From NCBI RefSeq assembly GCF_001428665.1, contig NZ_LMIJ01000011.1, forward strand, positions 127,599 through 191,598: a stretch of 64,000 nt of DNA. The letters run 5' to 3'. The stretch's first letter is position 1. The number at the start of each line of letters is the position of its first letter. This document shows, one piece after another, positions 35,874 through 45,783 of this stretch. Position numbers and translations under genes: made by a program. Origin of the DNA: Acidovorax sp. Root219 (lineage in GTDB: Bacteria > Pseudomonadota > Gammaproteobacteria > Burkholderiales > Burkholderiaceae_C). The notes beneath the pieces were generated by a model. It worked only from the letters and a program-made list of their open reading frames with translations, did not search any database and was not told the origin of the DNA.

Positions 35874-36771
35874 AAGGCTGAATCGAACCAGAGTCAAAGT
35901 CTGGAAACTTGGCAAAGTAGTCCCTTAGCATCTGGGTGAGCACTCGAAGATTACGAGAAGGATGTTGGCCTGGAGGGCGAACGACGAAAGCTCCTGCGGG
36001 CTTGCTGGGGTGCTGCGGAAGAACTGTGACGAGAGCACCAGACGCTAAATGAGAGCGCATCAGTCCAAACGGAAAATAGCCTATCCCTGCACCGGCCACT
36101 GCGGCAGCGACAAGCGCAATTCCGTTGTCCGCACTGAAGCGGCCTTGTGGCCTAATTGTTACGACCTCGTCTCCGTTCATCAGTTGCCAAGGATGCATCC
36201 CCTGCACCAGCAATGCATGATCAGTGAGTTGATCTAGTGATTCTGGCTGGCCATGGGCCATGATGTAAGTGGGGCTAGCGACAAGCCCTCCGTTTACAGA
36301 CCCAACTCGTTGAGCGACAAGGTTGGAGCTTGCCAAGTGACCCACCCGAATCGCGCAGTCGTACCCTTCTGCGACCAGATCCACAGTGCGGTCGCTGTAA
36401 GTGGTGTGGATCTGGAGCTGCGGGTGTTGTAGCGCCAACTCCGCCAGCAACGGAGCAAAGTGGGTCGGGCCAAACGATAGAGGTGCCGCGATCCTAAGTC
36501 GGCCACGCAAATCTCCATCGGGAAGTATGGACTCTTTTGCAGCGTCAATCTCCGCGCAGATCCTAGCGGCGTATTGGCGAAAAGTGGCGCCAGCTTCTGT
36601 TACGAACGCGCCACGCGTGTTTCGCACAAGCAATTGCACACCGAGCTCGGCCTCAAGTTTGATCAGCCTGCGGCTCACTACAGACTTGGCAATACCGAGG
36701 CGATCGGCGGCGGATGTGATGCACCCTGAGTCGGCGACCTCCACAAAGGTTAGCAAATCTTCTATCCCCAT
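35872..36771 (-). CDS. LysR-family transcriptional regulator
   Basis: 299 residues. The N-terminal winged helix reads MGIEDLLTFVEVADSGCITS, AADRLGIAKSVVSRRLIKLE. The substrate-binding domain has LRGRLRIAAPLSFGPTHFAP and AEGYDCAIRVGHLASSNLVA, of the CrgA/DmlR type. The stop codon TAA is formed at the junction with the IS5-like end, so the last few residues may not be original; the length is nevertheless normal. It is divergent from an AraC-type gene with 62-131 bp between the starts, so the intergenic region probably holds its operators. Confidence 0.88.
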   Translation of the reverse strand: MGIEDLLTFVEVADSGCITSAADRLGIAKSVVSRRLIKLEAELGVQLLVRNTRGAFVTEAGATFRQYAARICAEIDAAKESILPDGDLRGRLRIAAPLSFGPTHFAPLLAELALQHPQLQIHTTYSDRTVDLVAEGYDCAIRVGHLASSNLVAQRVGSVNGGLVASPTYIMAHGQPESLDQLTDHALLVQGMHPWQLMNGDEVVTIRPQGRFSADNGIALVAAAVAGAGIGYFPFGLMRSHLASGALVTVLPQHPSKPAGAFVVRPPGQHPSRNLRVLTQMLRDYFAKFPDFDSGSIQP

Positions 36772-36902
36772 TTGGTGTTCCTAAATGTGCGACACAGAAA
36801 CGCAAAATTGCGATCACCGTCTCGAGAAAAAAAATGGGAAGATCCGTCGCATCCAACTTCCCGCCCTCCATAGAGGCGCCAGTCCATGAAGAGAGATGCG
36901 TC

Positions 36903-37808
36903 ATGAGTGCATGTCCAGCTTATCAAACTACTACGTCAACCGACGCTGAACTACCTGAAAACATGGCCATGTTGACGGTGTCCAGCCGCAACTGGAATGG
37001 CGTGAATGTGGATCTAAATGAATTCACTTGCACGGGAAGGGTTTTGTTTCAAATGGACAGCCATGAGGAATCCACTCGACTTGGCACCCTACTTGAGGAA
37101 GTCGGTCGAGACCATGCGGAAACCAGGTCTGCCGCAAACAAGCCCAATCCGATCGCTTACAAGCCCAAGCACATGTATTTCGCTCCGGCGGGGCATGAGC
37201 TGTGGGGCCATTCATCAGACACTCTCTACGTGAAGTGCGCTGCTATCAGTTTCGACGTGGCGATGCTTCAAGACCGACTGGGCATCTGTGAATCATTGGG
37301 GCCTGTCGATACACCTCACCTGCGACTCTTCGACGATCGCCTCTGGACATTGGTCAAATTGCTCACAGATTCGATTAGCGACACGGACCCGACAGCACAG
37401 CTGTACGGTGATTCGTTGACCGCTGCAATAGCAGCACGGCTCTTCGAGCGACCTAAGGAGTCCAAAGGAAGCGAGAGCGGACTTTCAGCCATTCAACTTA
37501 AGGATGCTTTGGGCTATCTAGAGTCGAAGATGCCGGAAAAGGTGGAGCTTGAGACGCTCGCAAAAATAGCTGGTTTGTCGCAATCTCACTTCAGCCGCGC
37601 TTTCAAGGCCTCTACTGGGTTGGCGCCGTACCAGTGGCAGTTGCAATCACGCATCGAGAGCGCCAGGAACCTCTTACTCAATACGAACGACGGCTTGGAA
37701 GACATTGCCATTGCCACTGGTTTTGCCGACGCAGTTCACTTTGGTCGAACGTTTCGCAAACTGACTGGTGCCACGCCTGCGGCGTGGCGTATGGACCGAC
37801 TCACGTAG
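36903..37808 (+). CDS. AraC-family transcriptional regulator
   Basis: 301 residues from ATG 36903 (MSACPAYQTTTSTDAELPEN), which has GAAGAGAG at good spacing; an in-frame ATG at 36834 would add 23 residues. The N-terminal ~190 residues are an effector-type domain with no clear cupin signature. The C-terminal domain has two helix-turn-helix units: LETLAKIAGLSQSHFSRAFK and LEDIAIATGFADAVHFGRTF, ending in RKLTGATPAAWR. It resembles regulators that sit beside hydrolase/oxidoreductase genes. Its target is not evident because IS66 follows at about 38.34 kb. Confidence 0.88.
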   Translation: MSACPAYQTTTSTDAELPENMAMLTVSSRNWNGVNVDLNEFTCTGRVLFQMDSHEESTRLGTLLEEVGRDHAETRSAANKPNPIAYKPKHMYFAPAGHELWGHSSDTLYVKCAAISFDVAMLQDRLGICESLGPVDTPHLRLFDDRLWTLVKLLTDSISDTDPTAQLYGDSLTAAIAARLFERPKESKGSESGLSAIQLKDALGYLESKMPEKVELETLAKIAGLSQSHFSRAFKASTGLAPYQWQLQSRIESARNLLLNTNDGLEDIAIATGFADAVHFGRTFRKLTGATPAAWRMDRLT

Positions 37809-38341
37809 ACAAACCGAAAGGCAAGTAGACCGGTGTATCACCGGTCGGCCCACTTAACAACGGTATTTCCAGACGATCGAATCGGACGGCACAACCAAAC
37901 ACGCGTTCGTAACAACCAGTTCCCCTCCGCCTATGTAGGGAGAGCGTCCACACATATCCATGTGGCACGGGGTCTATCCGAGGAGCGCCAGCAGACTCTA
38001 CCGAACAATTGACGCAGCTCGACGCGGTGGAGATGGTTATTCATTCAACTATGCATCGATACCGTTGACAGTTTGACAATACGTTGCGAAGCACTCGACC
38101 TAGTGAACCCGCGAGAAGCCAAAGTGCGCAACGGATCGGGAGCTGCCACTAGATACGTGGGCGCAACCGACTACCAAGTGCTACGTACCGTCGCTTAGGG
38201 ACCGTGTGCACTAGCATCGCGTCTCAGCGCTTGCTTGTCTGGTGTCCCGTTCAGATCAAAAATGCAGCTTTTGAACTTGTTTGAGCATTGTATCCGTCCG
38301 GCCAAGTCATCTTGAAGTCGTCGAGCGCAGCAGCAAGGATA
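37809..38341. other. Intergenic DNA up to the second IS66 copy, no gene seen
   Basis: About 530 bp without protein-like frames, repeats or clear terminators. It could contain remnants of what the AraC regulator once controlled, but nothing is recognisable. Confidence 0.4.
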
Positions 38342-38366
38342 GTGTCCACGTAACTTAGGTGGACAC
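38342..38366. promoter_or_regulatory. Palindrome upstream of IS66 tnpA (copy 2)
   Basis: GTGTCCAC-N9-GTGGACAC, with the same arms as 34748-34772. It ends one base before the tnpA ATG at 38368, so it can occlude or shape the translation start. Confidence 0.6.
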
Positions 38367-38367
38367 G

Positions 38368-38718
38368 ATGACAAGCGAGAAGACAGACATGCGGCGGCAG
38401 TACAGCGCGTCGATGAAGGCGCAGGTGGTGGCCGAGTGCGGCGAGCCTGGCGCGTCGGTAGCCAAGGTGGCGATGGCCCACGGCATCAACGCCAACGTGG
38501 TGCACCGCTGGCGGCAAATGGCCCGTGAGGGCAAGGGTGCGACGCCCGCCAAGACAGGCGAGTTCATCGCGTTGCCGCTTGCCATGCCGACAGTGTCTGC
38601 AGCGGCGCCAGCGGACATCCGCGTGGAACTGCGTCGCGGAGCCGTCACGATGACCATCACCTGGCCGGCCAGTGCGGCGGTGGACTTTGCCGCGTGGACG
38701 CGCGAGCTGCTGCGGTGA
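38368..38718 (+). CDS. tnpA: IS66 TnpA accessory protein (copy 2)
   Basis: 116 residues. The HTH reads YSASMKAQVVAECGEPGASV, AKVAMAHGINANVVHRWRQM, and the IS66 tail reads IRVELRRGAVTMTITWPASA, AWTRELLR. It is clearly related to the copy at 34.35 kb but divergent in sequence, so this is a different IS66 species rather than a duplicate. Its stop overlaps the tnpB start (GTGA). Intact. Confidence 0.88.
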   Translation: MTSEKTDMRRQYSASMKAQVVAECGEPGASVAKVAMAHGINANVVHRWRQMAREGKGATPAKTGEFIALPLAMPTVSAAAPADIRVELRRGAVTMTITWPASAAVDFAAWTRELLR

Positions 38719-39044
38719 TCCGGGTGGACGCGATCTGGCTGGCCTGCGAGCCGCTGGACATGCGCGCCGGCACCGAGACGGCGCTGGGCCGCGTGGTCAA
38801 GGTCTTCGGTGAGGCTCGGCCGCACCACGCTTACCTGTTCGCCAATCGGCGCGCCAACCGGATGAAGGCGTTGGTGCACGACGGCATCGGCGTGTGGTTG
38901 GCAGCCAGGCGGCTGAACGCCGGCCGCTTCGTCTGGCCCCAGGAGGGCAGCACGCTGGCACTGACCCGGCCACAGTTGGATGCGCTGGTGCTGGGCCTGC
39001 CATGGCAGCGCATCGGGGAGGCGGGTGTGATCACCTCGCTCTGA
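38715..39044 (+). CDS. tnpB: IS66 TnpB accessory protein (copy 2)
   Basis: 109 residues from GTG 38715 (VIRVDAIWLACEPLDMRAGT), chosen because it overlaps the tnpA stop by GTGA and matches the family N-terminus; an upstream start at 38694 is possible. Conserved HHAYLFANRRANRMKALVHD and DALVLGLPWQRI are present. Intact. Confidence 0.88.
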   Translation: MIRVDAIWLACEPLDMRAGTETALGRVVKVFGEARPHHAYLFANRRANRMKALVHDGIGVWLAARRLNAGRFVWPQEGSTLALTRPQLDALVLGLPWQRIGEAGVITSL

Positions 39045-39118
39045 TCATCTCGTTCCGAGCCGTCCATTGCTGACTGTGCTGATGGCGCGCTGCCGCTTGC
39101 GCTGGCAGCATCACGGCA

Positions 39119-40495
39119 GTGATGGACAGCCCCCACGTCATCGACCCAGCCTTTGCGGGCATGAGCTTCGCCGAGGTGTGCGCACTGGCCCTGCAGCAGC
39201 AGGCCCAGATCAAGCACATCAGCGCCGTGAACGCCAAAATGGCGCACGAGATGGCCGTGCTCAAGCGACCGAAGTTCGCCGCCACCTCAGAGCGCTTCAG
39301 CCCCAAACAGAAGAGCTTGCTGGAAGAGGCCATTGATGAGGACCTGGCGGCGCTGGACCGAGAGATCGGCAAGCTCAAGCACCCGGCCAAAGAGCCGCGC
39401 GAGAAGCAGACGCCCAAGCGCCAGGCGCTGCCGGCTCATCTGCCGCGCCGAGACGTCCACCACGAGCCCGAGAGCAGTACCTGCGCGACGCCGGGCTGCG
39501 GCTGCCAGATGCGGCGCATCGGCGAGGACGTGTCCGAGAAGCTCGACTACGAGCCGGGCCGCTTCAGCGTGGAGCGGCATGTGCGGGGCAAGTGGGCTTG
39601 CGCCCAGTGCCATACGCTGGTCCAAGCGCCTGTACCGGCGTGTGTGATCGACAAGGGCATCGCCACTGCCGGCTTGATGGCGCACGTGGTGGTGGCCAAG
39701 TACATCCACCACCAGCCGCTGTATCGCCAGGAGGGCATCCTCGGGCGCGCCGGCTTCGCCGTGCCACGCTCGACGCAGGCCGAGTGGATCGGTGCCATCG
39801 GTGTGGAACTGGACCCGCTGGTGCAGGCCATGCGCGAGGACCTGCTCAAGCGCCGCGTGCTGCACGCCGACGAGACGCCGGCGGCCATGCTCAAGCCCGC
39901 AGGCATGCGCGATGGCAAAACCCACCGTGCCTACCTGTGGAGCTACTGCAGCACGGCCTGGGACGACATCAGCGCAGTGGTCTTCGACTTTGCCGAGAGC
40001 CGCGCGGGTCACAATGCACGACGCTTCCTGGGCATTGCCGAAGACGGCACAGGCGGCTGGCGCGGCACGCTGATCTGCGACGACTACGCCGGCTACAAGC
40101 AGGTCATGAACACCGGCGTGACCGAGGCCGGTTGCTTGGCCCACGCTCGGCGCAAGTTCCACGAACTGTGGGCCAATCACAGCAGCACGCTGGCCGAGCA
40201 AGCGCTCAAGCTGTTCGGCACCCTCTACGACATCGAGCGCGAGGCCAAGGACTTGACGCACGACGAGCGACTGCGCATCCGCCAGCTCAAGTCCAGGACG
40301 GCGGCCGACTTGCTGCATGCGTGGCTGATCGCCAACCGCCAGAAGGTGCCTGACGGCACGACGACCGCCAAGGCCATCGATTACAGCCTCAAGCGCTGGG
40401 CGGCGCTGACGCGCTTCATTGACGATGGCAACTTGGCGGCAGACAACAACCGCATCAAGAACCTGATCCGGCCCATCACAATGACCTGTTCATAG
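39119..40495 (+). pseudogene. IS66 TnpC (copy 2), main part, split by a serine-recombinase element
   Basis: The frame starts (GTG/ATG at 39119/39122) and contains the coiled coil, the zinc-binding CATPGCGCQM, and the DDE residues in VLHADETPAAMLKP and GTLICDDYAGYKQV. It continues to the third motif ADNNRIKNLIRPI at about 40477, then reads four foreign residues and stops. The missing last 69 residues (ALGRKNWLFAGSLRAGQRAA, to PYHWKPSA) lie at 43069-43275 in the same strand. Removing 40480-43065 would restore a complete ~525-residue transposase, so a foreign insertion is the lesion. Confidence 0.92.
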
Positions 40496-43065
40496 TGCCC
40501 CACTTCGTTAAGTAGTTGAAAACATTGGGATCTGGTTCTCGCCGACGGCCCGACACGGGCGATCGGTCCGGGCTGCCGCGTCGATGACCTTCGGATCCAG
40601 CAGGTCGCTGGCTCGAATCTGATACGGCGTCCGCGGCACAACCTGCTCGGCGGGCAGTATGCCGTCCTTGATCAGACGCCGAATGCGGTGATTGTTGACG
40701 CCGAGTTCGGTTGCGGCCTCTGACATGGTCAACCACTGCCCATCCTTGTGCGCTGAAGAGTACGCGCGGATGTCATTCACCCTACGCACGGAGCTCACGC
40801 GATGCGCGGTCCAGGTCTTCGCCTGACCTGTGGGAAGGCCCATGCGATTGAGGGTAGCGGCGATATGCTCGTCGGACCACTTGCCCGCCATGCTGCGGAT
40901 CACAGCCAGGGCTTCATCGGGAGTTCGACAGCCGTGCTCGCCGGACTTCGGCTTCGCGAGCCTGATCTACGAATGCTGACCTCCGCGCCAATGAATCGTC
41001 AGCACGATCTCTCGTGTCTTCTCATCGGGATCGGCAAAGATCTCCTGGACTAAGGTGTGAAGCAATTGCTGGCGAGTGCGCATTGTCACGCCGGGCGCAT
41101 CCCATGCGGCAGAGAGATCTTGGGCGAGTCCACCGAGATCGGGCATCGCAACGGCCGACAGTGTTTGATCTACAGCGTCGAAGCGCCGCTGGCATGCCTG
41201 CACACGCTGCAGCGCCGACTCCCAGCTCTTCTCGAGCTGTGCGGCGATCAAACGGTTGTCGGGGTCGCATGCCGCATAGCGGCGCTCTGCCAGCGTTGCT
41301 TCATAGCGTGCTTGCTGCAGTTCTAGGTCCACGATTCGCCGCTGTTCCGCTTGGACTTCCATGTGCCTCCGTTCAGCTTGCAATGCCGCTTCGATAGCCA
41401 AGGGCTCGACCGCTCTCAGGAGCTCTCGTGCGACAGCCTCGTCGGGTCGACGACCTCCGAAGCCGAAGCACTGCGGCAGCGCCAATTGCACGCTGCGGCG
41501 GTCGCATCGATACACGGGCTGACCAGCCCCTCGGCCCGTATACGCCACCGTTAGACGGCGGCCACAGCGGGCGCAGCAGAGCATCCCCGCAAGCAGCGCT
41601 CGGCCACCGCGCCCCGACTTTACCGTAGGCATTGATGGCAAGCTGCTTCTGATTGCGCTCGAACTCGGCCGCATCGATGTAGGCCTCATGGTGGTCCTTG
41701 AGCATTACCTCCCACTGCTCGACCGGCTTGCCGTGTCCGTAGCTCTTGCGCAGCCGCCCCTCCACGAGAGTGGTGCGCTTCTCGCTCTTGCCGTAGGCGT
41801 ACGTGCCTGCATAGAAGGGGTTCTTGAGCACCGAGATCACATTGCGATAGCGGATCGGGGTCCAGTCGAACGTCACCATCTTCTTGCCATCAGAGGGACG
41901 CGGGAATTGAACCTGTTCAGCTGCGAGCGAGAGAAAGACCTGGCGCGCGCTGCCCAGCTTGCGAAAGCGAGCGAAGATCAACCTGATCGCCTCCTGCAGG
42001 CGCAGATCGGGATCAAGCCCCAAACCGACCTCGCGATGCCAGACGTAGCCAATGGGTACGCTGATGCGCAGTTCGCCGCGCTGGGCCTTGGCGCGGGCGG
42101 CTTCGAACATGCGTGCTCTAAGCACGCCGAGCTCGAACTCGCTGATGCTGCCCTTCATGCCCAGTAGCAGCCGATCGTTGGGACGACACGGGTCATAGAC
42201 GCCATCCAGGTCGATCACACGAGCCTCGAACAAGCCGCAAAGCTCCAGCAGGTGATGCCAGTCGCGACCATTACGCGCCAGCCGCGACGCGTCGAAACAC
42301 AGCACGGCACCGACCTCGCCGGCGCAGAGCCACGCGACGAGCCGATCGAAGCCGGGTCTGGCCACCATGCCACTCCCGGACCGACCGAGGTCATCGTCGA
42401 TGACTTCGACCTGCGTGAATCCGCGGCGGCGTGCCTCCTCGACCAAGTCGTATTGGCGGCGCTTGCTCTCCAGGTTGTTCTGAACCTGCGTCTGGGTGGA
42501 CTGCCGCACGTAGACGACGGCCTTGCGACGCAGCACCGTGGCGGGCAGCAGATCAGTGTTCGCCATCGTCAGCTCCAGTCCGCTGCACACCAGCCGCCTG
42601 AAGCAGCAGGATCGCCAGTTGCGCGATCGCGTTGGCGCGTTCGCTTGGGCATATCCCCTGAAGGACAGGGGACTCGAACGCCATGCTCAATTGCCGTGGC
42701 GACGCCGGCGCAGCCGGTACCAGGCTGCGCAGGTGGGGTCTGGGTGAACTCGTCATCTTGCTCCTCGCGATCGGTGTGATGGACACCGCAGGAGCTTCGC
42801 CGAAGCCCTCGTTGCGACAGCAACTGATGCAGTTCGGTCAGGGCGGCGATCGACGCGCCTGGAGCACCAAGACTCATGCCGGCGCAAGAGGCTGCGTCGA
42901 GCATCCAAGCTGCCACCACGATGACGGCGCCAGGACTCACCTCAACGTGAACAACCTCGCCCGTCGCTCGTTGCTCGCTGTACTGACGTCGCACACGACG
43001 GCCGTACAGCGCGTGCCAGCGGTAGAAGACTTCGACCTCTTGCCCGACATGGGCAGAATGACCTC
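40480..43065 (-). mobile_element. Serine-recombinase element inserted in IS66 tnpC
   Basis: About 2.59 kb between the two halves of tnpC. The short word AATGACCT occurs at both junctions (40480-40487 and 43058-43065). The interior has two minus-strand genes, an accessory ORF and a large serine recombinase, the standard content of simple serine-recombinase transposons of proteobacteria. Exact ends are uncertain by a few bases. Confidence 0.75.
40508..42566 (-). pseudogene. Large serine recombinase, one frameshift and one amber codon
   Basis: Start MANTDLLPATVLRRKAVVYV (42566). Catalytic domain: YVRQSTQTQVQNNLES with the nucleophilic Ser, FDASRLARNGRDWHHLLELC with the conserved Arg. The Recombinase domain follows (IRYRNVISVLKNPFYAGTYA). 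Near 41620 the frame shifts by one; the zinc-ribbon (GMLCCARCGRRLTVAYTG, YRCDR) and coiled coil continue in another frame to IHWRGGQHS, where TAG (40967-40969) interrupts. The same frame then resumes with IRLAKPKSGEHGCRTPDEAL, KWSDEHIAATLNRMGLPTGQ and an HTH. About 685 codons in all. The two lesions make activity unlikely. Confidence 0.85.
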
Positions 43066-43075
43066 GTGATTGCAC
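42569..43075 (-). CDS. Accessory ORF of the serine-recombinase element (DUF5372-like)
   Basis: Protein-like text SAHVGQEVEVFYRWHALYGR, RVRRQYSEQRATGEVVHVEV, AVIVVAAWMLDAASCAGMSL matches the small protein that regularly precedes this type of serine recombinase; I believe it is DUF5372. The C-terminal half is low-complexity and less conserved. The only in-frame start (GTG at 43073-43075) lies in the flanking tnpC sequence, so the native start may have been altered by insertion. It ends two bases upstream of the recombinase ATG, suggesting coupling. Confidence 0.6.
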   Translation of the reverse strand: MQSRGHSAHVGQEVEVFYRWHALYGRRVRRQYSEQRATGEVVHVEVSPGAVIVVAAWMLDAASCAGMSLGAPGASIAALTELHQLLSQRGLRRSSCGVHHTDREEQDDEFTQTPPAQPGTGCAGVATAIEHGVRVPCPSGDMPKRTRQRDRATGDPAASGGWCAADWS

Positions 43076-43275
43076 TGGGCAGGAAGAACTGGCTGTTCGC
43101 TGGCAGCTTGCGCGCGGGCCAGCGGGCTGCGGCCATCATGAGCCTGCTGCACACCGCCCGGCTCAACGGGCATGAGCCCTACGCGTACCTCAAGGACGTG
43201 CTGGAGCGCCTGCCCACGCAGCCGGCGTCGGCGCTGGCCGAACTGCTGCCGTATCACTGGAAGCCGTCGGCCTGA
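43066..43275 (+). pseudogene. IS66 TnpC (copy 2), detached C-terminus
   Basis: Reads IALGRKNWLFAGSLRAGQRA, AAIMSLLHTARLNGHEPYAY, LKDVLERLPTQPASALAELL, PYHWKPSA, the normal IS66 TnpC tail. It belongs to the fragment ending at 40495. Confidence 0.88.
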
Positions 43276-43542
43276 ATCGCACTTCGCCCAGGGTCAATAT
43301 GACTTGGCCAGACGGATACTGAGCATTGGCCGAGTCGTTCTTGAGCACGAGCATGCAGCACTCGCATTGAACATCGCGCTTGCATCCGTTTCCGCTTAGG
43401 TTCCCATTCTCTTGGCTGAGACGTCTGTCTCGCCGTGGACAACGCGCGGGTGGTTGTACAACGGTTGATGCGCTTTCAGAACGACCTTGTCATGTGCGCT
43501 TGACTGGAAGCATCGCGACGATGCTAATCCTTGAAAAAAATG
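43276..43542. other. IS66 end and TetR promoter region
   Basis: It contains the unresolved right end of IS66 copy 2, then the promoter region of the TetR gene. No gene was recognised. Confidence 0.4.
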
Positions 43543-43553
43543 ATCGTTATGAT
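43543..43553. promoter_or_regulatory. Probable TetR operator upstream of tetR-type gene
   Basis: ATCGTTATGAT, within the palindromic CGTTATGATAACC (GTTAT-G-ATAAC). It lies 33 bp upstream of the TetR start and matches the core of three tandem repeats at 47053-47097. Confidence 0.65.
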
Positions 43554-43585
43554 AACCATTGCTCTGGAAGAAAGACAGGTGAGTA

Positions 43586-44209
43586 ATGGGTCGTCATCGC
43601 GAGTTTGATGTGGATTGTGCGCTAGATGCAGCGCTTAGTGTTTTCTGGCGCAAGGGATATGAGGGCGCGTCGTATAAGGATCTGACCCAAGCAACGGGGG
43701 TGGAACGACCTGCACTCTATTCAGCGTTTGGTAACAAGGAGGCACTTTTCTTGAAAGCATTGGAGCTCTACTACAGTAGTTACCTCGACTTTTTCCCTGC
43801 AGCCTTTGAGCTCCCTACAAGTCGAGAGGTTGCAGCCCACATCTTGCACGGCACCGTTGAACTCAACACGCGCTACCCTGAACATACCGGTTGTCTTGGA
43901 ATCCACGGGGCCTTGGCGGCCTCAGACGAAGCCGCAACAGTTCAGCGCGCATTGATCGATGCGCGGGTGAAAGGCCAGTCGGCGCTTCGAGAGCGGCTTG
44001 ATCAAGCTCGGGAAGAAGGCGACTTGCCTCCAAGCACAGATACCCATTCTCTTGCAGCCTACGTGTGCGCAGTGGCCCACGGCATCGCTGTGCAAGCCAA
44101 GGCTGGATTCAGCCGGGATGTTCTAACGGCCGTTGCAGACCAAGCGCTTGCCAATTGGCCAAAAGGGGAGCGCAAGATACGAGCTGGGCGCGCAGGCACG
44201 TCGAAGTAG
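43586..44209 (+). CDS. TetR/AcrR-family transcriptional regulator
   Basis: 207 residues. N-terminal HTH: MGRHREFDVDCALDAALSVF, YEGASYKDLTQATGVERPAL, YSAFGNKEALFLKALELYYS, the AcrR-like pattern. The ligand domain includes HTGCLGIHGALAASDEAATV, of the TetR_C_16/C_6-like type common to regulators of SDR genes. The operator-like sequence just upstream suggests autoregulation. The same sequence before the SDR gene at 47.1 kb suggests that gene is its target, now separated by IS630 and an IS5/IS1182 remnant. Intact. Confidence 0.9.
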   Translation: MGRHREFDVDCALDAALSVFWRKGYEGASYKDLTQATGVERPALYSAFGNKEALFLKALELYYSSYLDFFPAAFELPTSREVAAHILHGTVELNTRYPEHTGCLGIHGALAASDEAATVQRALIDARVKGQSALRERLDQAREEGDLPPSTDTHSLAAYVCAVAHGIAVQAKAGFSRDVLTAVADQALANWPKGERKIRAGRAGTSK

Positions 44210-44446
44210 TCATTTTCGCCGCTGGCAGCGGCCGTATTGACGGCGGTTGCAGGCAGTCCAACCAATAGCATACGAGGCCCTGCTCAAGGTGTTCCGCAAA
44301 AAAACGCCGAGAACGCTGAGTAGATGAAATGCAAGTCGGACTTCGTATCCCTCACAGTTATTCGCACCGCGATGCATTCGCAGGGTGAACGCAAAGCCAC
44401 TTTTTAGTCCTTGCCTGACGGGTCACCTCATTTCATCGCTTAGCTA

Positions 44447-45607
44447 GTGTGCTGTCCCGCAGATAACTGGCATTAGTCGTGCATGCCTTTTGGGTATCCT
44501 TGCAACGGAGATACCGCAATGAGAACAGGCAGACCCAAGGCCGAGTTGGTGCTGACGGACGAAGAGCGTTTGCAGCTTCAGTCTTTCGCGCGCAGTCGCT
44601 CGCTGTCGGCGGCATTGAGCAACCGCGCGCGCCTTGTGCTGGCCAGCGCCGAAGGCGAGGCCAACAACGCAATCGCCGCGCGACTGGGGCTGACGAAGCA
44701 AACGGTGGGCAAGTGGCGCACTCGCTTCATCGAGCGTCGTATCGCTGGCCTGTACGACGACGTTCGCCCTGGCCCGGCGCGCACGATCGACGACGAACTG
44801 GTGGCGCACCTGATCAAGACGACGCTGCACACCAAGCCTGCCAACGGCTCGACGCACTGGAGCGTGCGCACAGTGGCCGCTGAAACCGGCATCTCCAAGA
44901 CCAGCGTGCAGCGCTACTTGCAGCTCTTCGGGCTGCAGCCGCATCGCACCGAGAGCTTCAAACTGTCCAATGACCCGTTCTTCATCGAGAAGCTGCGCGA
45001 CGTGGTCGGCCTGTACCTGAGTCCGCCAGACAGCGCGCTGGTGATCTACGTGGACGAGAAAAGCCAATGCCAGGCGCTGGAGCGCACGCAGCCGATGCTT
45101 CCGATGGGGTTCGGCTACATCGAAGGGGTCACCCACGACTACAAGCGCCACGGCACGACCACGCTGTTCGCTGCGCTGAACGTGCTCAACGGCGCGGTGC
45201 TGGCCGCATGCAAGCCGCGCCACCGGCACCAGGAGTTCCTCGCATTCCTGCGTGAGATCGACAAGGCTGTTCCCGCCCAGTTGGATGTGCACTGCATCGT
45301 TGACAACTACGCCACCCACAGCCACCCGAAGATCAAGGCGTGGTTGGTGAGTCGGCCGCGCTGGCATATGCACTTCATTCCGACCTACAACTCCTGGCTC
45401 AATCAGGTCGAGCGCTTCTTCGCATTGATCACCGACAAGGCAATCCGCCGCGGCTCCTTTACCAGCGTCAAACAACTTGTGCAGCGCATCGATCAATTCG
45501 TCGCAGCCCACAACGTTGACTGCCAGCCTTTCAAGTGGACCGCCACCGCTGATTCGATCCTCGAAAAGTTGCATCGACTTTGCTCACGTATCAGCGGGAC
45601 AGCACAC
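44447..45607 (+). mobile_element. IS630-family insertion sequence, complete
   Basis: Inverted repeats GTGTGCTGTCCCGC at the left (44447-44460) and its exact complement at the right (45594-45607), each preceded or followed by TA, as expected for IS630 target duplication. About 1160 bp. It lies between the TetR gene and its probable target gene. Confidence 0.9.
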
Positions 45608-45610
45608 TAG
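44519..45610 (+). CDS. IS630-family transposase
   Basis: 363 residues from MRTGRPKAELVLTDEERLQL. The homeodomain-like HTH region reads NRARLVLASAEGEANNAIAA, RLGLTKQTVGKWRTRFIERR. DDE motifs are present: VIYVDEKSQCQALERTQPML (Asp), LDVHCIVDNYATHSHPKIKA (Asp) and FIPTYNSWLNQVERFFALIT (Glu). Its TAG stop is formed by the TA of the target duplication and the following G. Intact and probably active. Confidence 0.93.
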   Translation: MRTGRPKAELVLTDEERLQLQSFARSRSLSAALSNRARLVLASAEGEANNAIAARLGLTKQTVGKWRTRFIERRIAGLYDDVRPGPARTIDDELVAHLIKTTLHTKPANGSTHWSVRTVAAETGISKTSVQRYLQLFGLQPHRTESFKLSNDPFFIEKLRDVVGLYLSPPDSALVIYVDEKSQCQALERTQPMLPMGFGYIEGVTHDYKRHGTTTLFAALNVLNGAVLAACKPRHRHQEFLAFLREIDKAVPAQLDVHCIVDNYATHSHPKIKAWLVSRPRWHMHFIPTYNSWLNQVERFFALITDKAIRRGSFTSVKQLVQRIDQFVAAHNVDCQPFKWTATADSILEKLHRLCSRISGTAH

Positions 45611-45783
45611 CCTAGCAGGCCGTAGACGTACCGCCGATAACTTTGCCTGCGGACCTTGGAGATCGGTCCGGTGTCGTCATTCGGCCGAGAGAACTAGTCC
45701 GAGAGCCCGCAGGCAGTCCCCAGCACGGTCTTCTTGGAGCTACAACGGGGTAACTTCGACGCATTTGTCGCTCCTCCGGCGGA

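Noticed and set aside
39287-40318. 343-codon minus-strand frame opposite IS66 tnpC
   Set aside because: Mirror of the high-GC tnpC coding strand, whose DDE motifs are unmistakable.
44444-45574. 376-codon minus-strand frame opposite the IS630 transposase
   Set aside because: The plus-strand frame has the full DDE set and the IS630 ends; this frame is the antisense shadow.
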